From NCBI RefSeq assembly GCF_032930845.1, contig NZ_CP136758.1:1999001-2063000 (forward strand): 64,000 bases of DNA, written 5' to 3'. Origin of the DNA: Parvularcula sp. LCG005 (GTDB lineage: Bacteria; Pseudomonadota; Alphaproteobacteria; Caulobacterales; Parvularculaceae). Made by a program: the position numbers and the translations under genes. The notes beneath the pieces are model-generated. The model worked only from the letters and a program-made list of their open reading frames with translations. It did no database searches and was not told the origin of the DNA. Below, piece by piece: positions 35,601 to 47,600 of the stretch (its first letter is position 1; the number at the start of each line of letters is the position of its first letter).

Positions 35601-38600
35601 TCTGCCCGGAAGATTGCCGAACCCGCGGTGCTGGTCATCTCCGCTCCGGCGGTTGCAACGACATCACCTGTGCCGACACCTAGTAATAGGTCCCCTGCCG
35701 CGCTGACTTCATCAATGATGGTCAGATCACCAGCAGACACAATGTCCACCGCCCCGCTGGCCGTCACCCGGTCAATATTGAGCGCTGTCAAAGCGGACCG
35801 GATATTCACGGCACCGCCGTCCGCGATGGCGATCAGGCTCTTGTCATCATTTGACCGTATGCCGAGGGCCTGCCCCAGTACACCAATGCCGCCAGCCGAT
35901 TCAAACCGTATGTCCTGTCCTTCGATATGGACATCCTCATTGTTGATGGATGAGAGGATGCTGCCTGACGGCGCGTAGAGCGCGATGTCACCATTCGTGA
36001 AAATATTGCCGACGTCGAACGATCCATTCAGATCACGAATGAAGACGCCCGACTCGGCGCCCGCCCGCGAAAGATTGCCCGACAGTGCAATTTCCAGCGG
36101 CCGCAAGGCGTCGCCAATCGCTCCGGCCGCTGCCTCAATGATGAGGTCGTTTGCTGAAACAGTTGGCGTACCTGGTGTCACGTCAGTCGCCGCTTGCACG
36201 CCGTCGCGGCCATACACCCTGGCGTCGCCGTCTGAACCGGCGATCAACTGGCCCAATGTCAGGAAGCCATTACTGCCAACAAAAATATCGCCGCCGGTCG
36301 TCGAGTTGAGACGAGCGCTCTCTACGAATAGCGGGTTGGCGGGCGAGATCACGAAACGTGTCTTGTTCGCGGAAGTGTCGAACTCAACCGTCACGTCACC
36401 CGGTGCGGCCGTCGCCAGAAGCGCGCGCGTAAAGGGGTTCAGCGATGGGGCGGTGCCGGTCGTGAACTCGACCACAATTGGCGCAAAGGCGCCGCCGACT
36501 GAGCCACCGGAGACCAGGGATACGCTGTCGGCGAAGATCGTCGAGTCAAGATCGAACACTTGCGTGCTCGGCACGCGGATCAAAGTGTCTCCGGGGTTGA
36601 TACCTGCAAGAGCATCCGCGACCGCGGAGGATGGTATCTGGTTTTCAAGTTCGGAATCCGTGAAGGTGACACCGGCGATGAGCAGGAGATTGAGGTCCGA
36701 CCCATCGATGATATCGGCGCTGACGGACTGCAATGATCCGTCAGGGAAGAGATCACCACCTAAGGCTTCGGACAGCGTCAGCCCCGTTCTTTCGCTCACG
36801 ACCGCCCGCTGGCCAATCAGTGTACCAACGCCATCAAACTCATCGACCAGTTCAACGCCCCTGACAGTCAGCAGGACATCGCCGGACGCATCGAGAATAG
36901 ACCCATCCACATTGTTCAGCGTGGCGATACCCGAAGTCAGGAAGCTGTACGCCTCATCGTACTGTGCCTGCACAAATGCCGTGATGTCACCGATCTTGCT
37001 GGCAGCATAGCTGGACAGTGCTGCGGCGTCGCCCGGTATGGCATCGCCATTGGCGGCCGCGAACTGGCCCGCAAACTGCGCAGCCTGGCTGAGCGAGAGC
37101 GATATCGTGCCATCCATCGCGACAGTGGCCCGCTCGCGAATGCGGATCATGACACCGAACTGGTTGGCGACACGATTTTCGAAGCCTAGAATATTGTCTG
37201 AGCCATCATCTGTACGCAGAAGAAGCGCGTCAATCGCCGCGTTCAGCCGTTCGACCTGGTTCTCGTCCACGTCAGCCGACGTGAAAGCGTTTGTGATATC
37301 GCCGTCCATCGCGATGAGGGTGACGGCCCCAGCGGTTGAGCGGACCTCACTCAACCGAAGCGTACCGACAGTTTCTTCAACATTGATGTCGCCATTCGCC
37401 GTCAGGGTGACCGCAGCATTTGCGGCATCAGAATCACCAAAACTGGAATCAATGCGGAATGGCGCAACGCCTGTACCTTCGATCGTACCGCCGAGGGACG
37501 TCAGATTGATATCCTGCGCTGCGATTGCCGTGGTACCGACCGACGTCTGAGTAATATCGCCCGTATTGACGAGTGACACATTGCCAGTATCCGCCTGCAT
37601 ACGCAGGATATCGAGCGCCGACGCGTTAGACGTCACATTGATATCACCGGTGAGCGCGGCAATGTCGGTCAAGGTGATCGTATCCTCACCGAACAGTTGA
37701 AGTCCGATTGATGACCCTGCATTGGCGCGTACAGTACCGCCGCTGGAAACGAAGGCACCGAGCAGACTACCGGCAGAGCCAATGGCGTCGGACGCAGACA
37801 GATTGGTATTGGTCGCGATTATGCGCCCATTGCCCGCCTGATTGATCGAGCCGCCGGTCGTACTGACGGTGACGGTCCCCGTCGGATTGTTCAGGGGGCC
37901 TGCGATGTTGATGTCGGCCAGTGAGGATACCGAAATCGACCCGGTCGCGTTTCCGGAGAATGAGATCGCGACAGGGTTATCCGCGCGTATCGTCTGGGTA
38001 CGGCGCAGGCGATAGCTGACCGGCACAACGCTGCTGAAGATCGGCTTGCTGGAGGAGTTGAACGCATTAACGCGCCAGGAATTGCCTATCTCGCCCGACA
38101 GGGACTGGCGGAAATAGGGGTCCGAGTTGGAGACAAAGACGACGCCCTGGCCCGTCCGGGGGTCACTGTCCGCCCATACCCAATTGCTCAAGTTAAAGAG
38201 CGAGAAGCCGGGGCTGTCCGGGTCCGGGGTCGACGTAATTGTCCGCTTGAGATAGCGCTCTTCAAAATACTGGAAGGCGATCCCTTCCTTTGGCGAATAG
38301 CTGGCCGTGTTGCCTGCCACAGAGTTGGCGAGCCCCAGTGTGGTATAATCCACGCCGACCTGATCGGTCTGGTAGACCTCAATCGCCTTGCCGGCCTCCT
38401 GCACATAGAATGTCGTCAGTGCATTGCCGTTGGACTGAATCTTCGCAGTATCCGTGATCTGAATAATACCGCGCGTATCGCGCCCTGCATCAACATCATT
38501 GATCTGAATATCAAAGCCGGTCTGATTGTCGATGACCACTCGACCGCGACCATTCCGGACAATCAGTTCCCCTGCGCCCGTGGTGCTCAGAATCTGGCCA

Positions 38601-41600
38601 TTGAGGATGATGTGTCCGCCGCCTGAGGCATTGACGTTCTCCACAATGATCTGCTGCGTATCAAGATCGTAAACGGCGGTGATTTTCTCACGCGGATCTC
38701 CACCGATCGTATCAATCAGCGAAGAAATATCGATCAGATTCGGCGGAATCGGCGCCTCGCCCGGCGCGGCCGTCGGCCGAGCACCGGGGTTGTCGATCCA
38801 GAATTGCAATGTCACCGCATCGGCAGCAGACAATTGCAGGTTCCGATCACCAGTCCGCCCACTGACGAGAGTTCCGCCAATATCAATGGATTTTGCGGAA
38901 ATGCCGACGACACCCGCCACGTCAATGACACCGCCAAGATCCGATAGCCGGTTCACGAAGCGGGGATCCGACGACAGCTCGGTACGGCGGGCCATGACCG
39001 CGTCGACCTGCGACCGTGTCTTGGTAATCTGTGTATTGTCCCCAAACAGAACCGACTGGTTCATGTCGAACTGTATCGGCGCGGCAGTCATTTTGATATT
39101 GCCGCCGAATCCTGAGCGCGTGGTTGGACCGATCAAAAGCCCGTCCCTGTCAAAAACCTTCCAGTCATAAAGCGCCAGCAGCGTTGGAATATCTTCATAC
39201 GTCTCACCGTCATAGAAGACGTCGATCGCCTTTCCTCGGGAGCCTAGTCGGCTATCTGTCCCGCTCGTGTTGATGGTCCCGGCAAGGAGGGCATCTGTCA
39301 GCGCGTTAGCGGACGTGAAGGCGCCGAACGGATTCGCCAGATAGTGCGTCATGAACGCCGCAAAGTCATTCTCGTCACGGAGGTTCGGGAGGCCATCGAC
39401 CGTATCTTCGCCAAGCAGGAACGGGATTTGAGCCGCGTACCGGACCAGACTGCTGACATTCGGGTCATAGTTTGCGACGCCGAAATTGCTGAAGGCGTCT
39501 GTAAAATCGCGCAGGTACAGAAGGTTCTCAAGAATGATGTACTGCTCGAACCGCGCCCGAGGATCAGGGCCCAATGGAATGAGGCCATCGGGCAAAATGG
39601 CAAAATATCCGCCATTGGGTACATCAATCCGAAGATCCCCTGCCCCGACCACAGCCGTCTGCAAGAGATCACCGTTCTTCACGTCGATATCGACCAGACC
39701 GAACAGGTTGATGATATCGCCAGTGATATAAAGATCGGACGTATTGTCCGCGCCGAAGGTCGATGGACTATTGTCGATCTTCACGAGCGAGCGTGTGCCC
39801 TTGCGCCGTTCGGTCACGTTCAGCGAGCCAAATGACTGGGCCTGACCAGTCAGCCGAACCTCACCGATCGAGGCATCGTAGATATTCAGATCACCGACAA
39901 TCAGATCACGGCCTGAGAAATTCGTAATCGAGATGACCGGCCCACCATTGGCGATCAGATCGCCGGTCCCGACCAATTCATCGGCGAAGATTTCGACATT
40001 GCCTGAAGCTGCCGTCACGCCGCTGATCTGGATGGCCCCGTTTACGTCGCCAGGACGCGTCAGGGTCGGCCCACCGCCACCGCCGCCATCGGAGAATGTT
40101 GGGATGCTGGTCGTCACAGTGCCTGTTGAATTGTCGGGATCGTTCGACGCACCGGTATCCCCCTGAAGGAAGCGCGACAGCTCCTGCAGAATGGCCAGTT
40201 CACCGGCGGCACTGCTGTCGCCGGCATCGATCATGGCCTGAAGCGCAGCAATACGGTCGTTCACCTCATCAAGCGGATTAAACCCATTGACCACACTGAC
40301 ATGGGGCCGATCCTCCAGTTCATTGGAGACGGTCACATTTCCAGCATTATCAATGTCGAACGTCCGCTCGGCCAGATGGCCCGCTTCGACGCTACCGTTG
40401 ATATCGGCCTCGCCATATCCCCGTTCAGTGACACGGCCGGAGCGATCGGTCTGGGTAATGACGCCGAGCAGCAGATTGATCTTGAAGGTCGCTACACCTT
40501 CAGCAAACAGATCAATATCGCCACGACTGACATTGATGATCACATCGCGGATGCTTTCGACAAGCGCACCCGCCGCGATGTCGATATTCGCATTGTTTTC
40601 GAATGTCAGATTGGCCGATGCCGACGTGGATGCCGGGATGAGCGCTGAGTTATAGCTATCGCTCGTAACATCGATGTCTATGCTTGAAGGTGTGCCGCCA
40701 AAGCCGCTGCCCCCTGTGTTCAGCCGCACGTCACGCTCTGCACTGACTTTTGCCCCGGCACCGATATTGATGCCCTGGTTGATGACGACGTCATTGGAAA
40801 CATCGCCCGCCGTGACCTTGGCATCGGTCACGCCGATCCCGGCGGAAGACTTCGCCGCGGCGCGGGCATTGACCTCTGCGCTTGGCGCCACGCCGATATA
40901 GATTCCGCCATCAGCATCAAGCAGCGCACCGGCGCCCAGATTGACCGTGTCGGTGATGGCCGCATCGAATTCCATGGACGCGGTCGGGACGGCGAGACCG
41001 CCGGAGGCCCGCTGCACCACCTGATCATCGACATTCATGCTGCTCGTCGCGTCAATAACGATGTCGCTATTGTCCGCTGTCAGATTGAACCCGTCGAGCG
41101 TTTTGATGACCGCGTTGTCGCCGATATCGACAACACTTTCCTGCTCTATGCGGACATTGCCGTCAGCAGACGCGAACGCGCCCAGGCCGCCGGCGCCACC
41201 TTTCACGCTAATCGAATCGCCATACCGGGACGTGACGGAGTTGGCCAAGATCGACAGCTGCCCGGCCTCGACCTTCAGCCCGTCGGCGATGTCGACATGG
41301 GATGAGTTCCGCAGATTGACCGAGGTAGTCGCACCGCTCTTGCCTGCCAGACCGGCAGAGGACGCATCGGCCAGCTCACGGAAATAGGACTGGTGCAGGG
41401 ACTGAATATCAACATTCTTTGCACGGATGGTACCGGTACCGGCATTGCCATCCATTTCGCCGATGCGGGTCGCGGTGGTCGCCGTCGAATTGATGGTCGA
41501 TTTGGTCGCCGCCCCTGCGACGACACCGCCGCTGCCGGATTCCGTTACGGCTTCATTGCGCTCCGACGTGCCCGATGTGACCTGGAATGTCGGCATGGCA

Positions 41601-44600
41601 TAGGTTGTGCCATTGCCCGTGATCAGATCGACGAAAGTAAAGCCCGACCCGACCGACGCAACCGTCTCGCCCGATGACCGGGTATCGCTGTTCGCCGCGC
41701 CGACGGAAACGAAGCCGCCGGATTTCCCCGTGGCGTCCGCAATCTGATTTGTCCCCTTGGTCGCGCCAACCTTGATGCCCCCGATGGGCAAGGCCACGCC
41801 GTCCCCGACAAGCGCATAGACATTGGCGTTTGTTCGCGCCGTTGCCTGGCTCGCCTGTGCGCCAAGAAGAAGCCCGCCGGCCGAACCGGTCGAATAGGCT
41901 TCGCCGGTGCGTCCACTGCCCGCCATCGCTGCGGTGATGCTGACCTCTCCCATCACCATGGTCAGGTCAACATTGTTGCCCACAAAGGCCTCAACCGTTG
42001 ATGGTGTGGTGGACGAACCAATATCGGCTTCGGCCAGTGAGACACCCACCGCCGCGCCACCGGCAACCGCGACGCCTCGCGCTCTGGCGTAGACGGACGG
42101 TGTCGAACTCGCATCGATATCCAGCCCATTGGCCAGGGTCAGACGCGTATCGTCTCGCACCCCCGCGCGAACAGTCGTCTGCTCGCTGGCCTGCGCAACC
42201 GTCCCCTGGACACTGATCCCGATGCCGCCTGAAGCGCCCTGCGCATCGGCCCGCGCGCCGCCAGCGGACGAGGCACTGACGCTGGCCCCAGTCATGCCAG
42301 TGATGTCGTTGATGCTATGACCAATCAGGGCGGTTGCAGAACCCTGCTTCTCCGCCCGCGCCACCACAACGCCAGCCGCACCAAGCAGGCCAACAGATAC
42401 GCCCGAGGCGTCAGAATCCACATGAGTCTTATCCGCGGCGGACACGTTCAGTGCACCACCGGCGCCGCCAATCACACGGGCGCTGACATTTGCCGATACG
42501 GCGGAGGTCACTTCAGCATTGGCAACCGCGGCACCAAGCCCGACGCCGAGCCCGGCAGCACCGACAATGGCGTCGATCTCCGCCGCATCGCGTCCGTTAT
42601 CTGCAGAATTGGCAGCGACGGTAATACCTCCGCTCGCGTTGATCGTGGTGCCGCTGTCGATATTCGCGCTGACGCCCGTGTCGACTGTAGTAAAACCAAT
42701 CGCTGCGCCGATCCCTGCCGCACCGCCGATCGCCGCACCGCCAAGCGTACTGTGCGTGCCCGTCTTCGCATCCGATGTAACGGATACGGAGGAGACCGTG
42801 ATCGAAGAGCCCGTTACGTTGGCTGCCACCAGATGGGTGTCGCTGTTCAGCGCTTCGCCATCGACATCGTAGCTGCCATTGCCAGCAACAGCGGTCTGTT
42901 CGGTTCCGGACAGGGCCGCGTTGCTGCTGGTATCTGAGGAGTCCTGTGCGGTCGTCTCCGCACTCGACAAGGTCCCGTCGACTTCGTCACTGGCCCCGGA
43001 ATCGAGCTTGCCGCCCAGCTTGATCACCGCGATGGCGCCACTGATGCCCGCACTGCCACCGGCTGCCAAAGCGTAGGTATTGGTGTCAATATCCGTGATT
43101 CCGTCGGCATCGACAATCAGCGTGTTTGTTGTCACGGCGCTGTTATCAACGCTCGCATTGGTTTTCGACTTGGCCACGACAACGTTGACACTGGCACCGC
43201 CGGCACCAACGCCGCCGACGCTCGCCGACGCCGTCGACGCATCGATCGCAAAGTCATCCTTTGCGGTGACGGCCACCTGCGCATCACCGGCGGCGCCCGT
43301 CACAGTCGCATTCTCAATGCGCGCCCGCGTGTTCGTCTCACTGACGATAACCGATGCCGTGCCAGCGATGCCGACACCCCCGCCCCCTGCGCCCGACGCG
43401 CTGGTCGTGTCGACCGTCGTATCGGTCGTCGCGCCGACAGCGACATCATCCGTATTCACCGTTGTTGCGACGGCAGCCTCGGTTGAGGGATCACGCCGCC
43501 CGATCAGCGCTTCCGTCTCGCTTTCATTGACGAGGACGTTGAACGTACCCGCGGCGCCAGCGAAGCCGCCTGCCCCGACGATCAGGCTGAAACCGCCCAC
43601 AAACGCGTCCATATCGGCGTTGATGGCGAGGCCGTTCGACCGCACCGTACCGCCGATCAGCTGGCTGATGGTCGTGGCGTCAAAGATGGTGACAATCCCG
43701 CCCGCGGCGACACCTCCGCCAAGGCCGCCCCCGGCGCCCGCCCCGACGTTCGCCGTCGTGTAACTGGAGGCTGCCTTGATACCAACATCATCGGCGTCGA
43801 CGTTGGCTCCGCTGACCTTCGCGATCGTTTCGGTGCGATAGGTATCGGACACGCCCGCACCAGCGGCGCCCACGGCACCCGACGCCGCAACGCCAATCGA
43901 ATAAGCGCCGCCATAGACATGGGTACTTGCCTTCACGTCCACATCACCGGCGCGGGCCTTTGCATCACCTTCGCTCAACGGATTGATCGTGGCGTCTGTG
44001 ATCAGCGCTTTTGTTGTACCCGAGATGACGCTTACCCCGGCATTCACCGAGGCGGCCACCGTACCGCCGACCGAGACCGCCGTCGCGATGACGTCGGTTT
44101 CGCGCAAGGCCGTCGCATTCACCGACAGCCCACGGACTGTCTTGGTGTTCTCATCAAAGGTCGCACCGCTCTTGCCGCGGATGGTGACGTCGATAACGGG
44201 AATAGTGACCTGATTGAAGGTCAGCGGGTTCTGCAGCGTACCGTCACGGACGCTCATCGTCTGACCGGCGTCGAGGGCTTTGGCAGTCACACTCGTGGCG
44301 GCGCCATCAATTTCGGCTGTCGTGTCACCGTCGATAATATTGACGGCACTGGCGATCCCGATACCGCCCGTACCGCCGACAGCAGCAGCCCCCGCCAGGG
44401 CTTCGATTTCGCTGTCGACCAGCGCATCGATGCCGACATTGTTGCGCGCGATGATGACCGCGCCGCCGTCAATACGGCTCGAGACATCGGTTCCCATGAC
44501 ATTCACAACGACCGAACCGGCCGCACCGACGGAGCCGCCGCCCCCAAGCCCTACACCGACAGTGCGAATGACGTCGCGAGCGACCGCGCCGAGGGTAAGA

Positions 44601-47600
44601 CTATTGAGAGTCAAATCACCGCCGTATACGGATGATGACACGGTCCCCTTGATCCGATTGACCCCGACACCAACACCGACACCGCTGCCACCAGACACCC
44701 CAAGCGCCCCTGCAATGGACTGAATCCGCGCATAGCGATCCGCCAAGACGCTGACGAAAAGGCTGCTCTCATTGTCAGCCGAGCTATCGTCCACATGGGC
44801 CGAAACGTCCGCCTTGATCAGATTGACGGTGGCGGAACCAGACAGGGCCGCGCCACCGCTGGATGCCCCGCCCGCAATGGCGACAGAGTTGATGGCTGCG
44901 CCCGGCGCAGATGTATCCGAAGGGTCCGTCGTGGTCGCGATGACTGACAGGCTGATGACGTCCTGAAGGTCAGTATCCAGAATACCAGCGTCAATGGAGC
45001 CGCCAATTTCATTGACGGCAACAGAGGCACCGATGGCGGCATTGCCCGCCGAAATTGAAATGCCGCCAGCGAGCGAATTGATCTTCGCCGTCGCGCGTGC
45101 CGTAACATCGATTGTTGGTGCCCCGACGACTGTCTGATTGGCACCTGAATCAGCGCTGTCGCCGATTTGGGCGACCGTGTCGTCGTCGATCATATTGACG
45201 GTCAGTGAGCCGGTGAAGGCCCCACTGCTCGTTCCCGACGCGGTCGCGATCGAAAGCGACAAGATCTCACTCTCATTGTCAGCCGTCACATCGACGCGAT
45301 TACCCGCGCGCACCTCGGTCGTGTCGCCGTCGATGACCGCTATTCTGTCGCTATCAATATCGTTGATGGCAATGGCGAAGCCTGCGGAGGTCTTGCCGAC
45401 CGAAACGGCCCCGGCGAGGGCAAAGGCTCGCGCGCCGGTCCCGAAGGAATCCGGCGTGTCGCCCGCGCTATCGAAAGCCAGATCGCTGGTGCTGACATTA
45501 TACTGATTATTCTCGCGTCCGGCCGTCCTGTTCCCTTCGATGATCGCGTCGAACGCTGCGATCTCGCCGCCGCCGGAAGCGACGGACAGGTCGTCATCAA
45601 CCGTAATGACCGACCCGTCACCGATACGCGCCATGGCGTCGGCATCGATACGGTTGAAGACGATCGCGCCCGATGCAGCAAAGGATTGGGTTGTCGCTGA
45701 TCCCACCACCGCAACACCAATCGTCTGGGCCGCGTTGATCGCTGCGACGCGCACGTCGTTATAATCCGTAACCGCACTGTTCAGAATGCCTGCAAAAGCG
45801 GCAAGGCCCTTGCCGTCAGCAGGATCGTCAATTCGGTTGTCAACCTCGGCATAGGTCAAGCCACCAGCAGCCGATGCCCGACCGCCATAGGCCACGCTTC
45901 CCGCGCCGATCCCGATGGTGTTCCGGTTATAGGCGTTCACGTCGACGGTATCATCCCGCGCGGCGTTGTCCGTGAGTGTTAGACTGGAATCGACAATTCG
46001 GGCGTCCGATGAATCAGCGACGCGGGCAATGGAGAACGAGCCTGCGACGGCAGCGGATGTGGACGAGCTTCCCGTCTCAGCCGACAGACCAAGAGCGGCG
46101 CCTACTTTGAGTCCGCCAGTCAGGGCCTGAACGTCGACGTCGTTCACATCGACGACAGTCGCGCCATCGATCAGGGCGTCGTTACGGTTCTCACTGACTT
46201 GGTAGGCGACGGCACCAGCGATCGCCCCGCTCGCGCTGCTCCCCGATGAAGATGAGAGCGCCGCTGCGCCTGAAAGACTGATCTGATCGGTGTCGGTCAC
46301 CGCTTCGACCAGCATTGCGGCCGGGCCCGCGCTGGTCACACCGGCAATATTGGCGTCTTCAACAAAGGCGAGCGTGACGAGTTCGTTCAGGCTGACCGAA
46401 GCCGAGCCGGAGATCGCAAAACCGAATTTTGGTTGCTGCGAACCAGCGCCGCCGCCCGGCGCGGCACTTGGGCCGCCACTCTGGTCCGTCAGTGTACCTG
46501 TTGAATTCTCAAGAATACTCGTGGCGTCACTGTCATCGGATGCGTTGTTGCTGTCCACGCTCTGGCGCGAGCGTTCATCAGTACCACCCAGATCGTCTAT
46601 CAAGCCGGTCGTATCGTCGGACGAGCTCGAATTCTGCTCCATGCTCAGCCGGTCGTCATTAGCGGTGCCTGAACGGGAAGATTTGCTGCCAGCCACGGCA
46701 AGAGTGCCGGACTCGCCTGCCGTGCGGGCACGCACGCGCAGGTTGGAGGTAATGACCTTGTTGTTGGGCAGGTCATTGTTGCCAGGGTATGGCCCATTCG
46801 GGGCCGCTGGTGTGCCCGGGTCAAGATCGTAGGCGGTGTTGTCGCCGATAAAGGCCTGAGTGTCGGCAGCGATAATATTGACCGCCCCGGCAATGCCAAT
46901 CGCGGTTCCTTCGGCGGTCGATTTTGCAGCCGCGACGCTCCAGACCGTCAGGTCCTGCGTGGCGTCGATATTCACCGCACCCGCCTCGACCCGCGCCAGA
47001 TTGCTGAGCGATGCGATGGTGGTGTTTTCAATATTGATGACATTGATCAGGCCGACGCCTGTGACGCCACTGCCCTCAGCTGAAGTCGGGGTCAGCCCGA
47101 TGATGAAATTGCGGGCATCGGCAGAAATGCTCAGTCCACGGTCGGCAGTGATGACAACACCATCAGCGACGCCGGCAATGGTGGTGGCCTCCTGCTGCAC
47201 GACATTGACCGAACCACCAATGGCATTACCGTCCGAGGACAGCGACGCGCCCGTGAAATTGACGGCACCCGATACGTGGACGCCTTCGGTCGTCGACCTC
47301 GCCGTGATGATGACGTCTGCCTGATCCTCGCTCGAAGCGGGATCCCACCACGCCACGGACCGCGGCGTGACGCCGCCTTCGCCATCGTCAAGCGCCGCCA
47401 GGTCCGTTGAAAACCCAGCACCGGCGACTGAATCGGACGCGGTGATCCGGGCCCCGCTATCAATCCATGCGCGCGTATCCTGTGTGATTTCGGTGTACGC
47501 GACGTTGCCGGCAACTGCCGTATCACTGGACCCGTCCGACGCGCTGGCCGAAGCTGCGGCATAGGAAGTGAAGAGATCTTCAGCCAGACCAAAATCTGCC

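Noticed and set aside
33880-35650. Regular repeats considered as a CRISPR array
   Set aside because: The unit is 387 bp, in-frame coding and continuous without spacers. No cas genes are present.
33633-37550. Long plus-strand open frames (up to ~510 codons) opposite the adhesin gene
   Set aside because: They are antisense shadows of a GC-rich repetitive gene, with Ser/Ala/Pro/Val-rich low-complexity products and no ribosome sites or domains.
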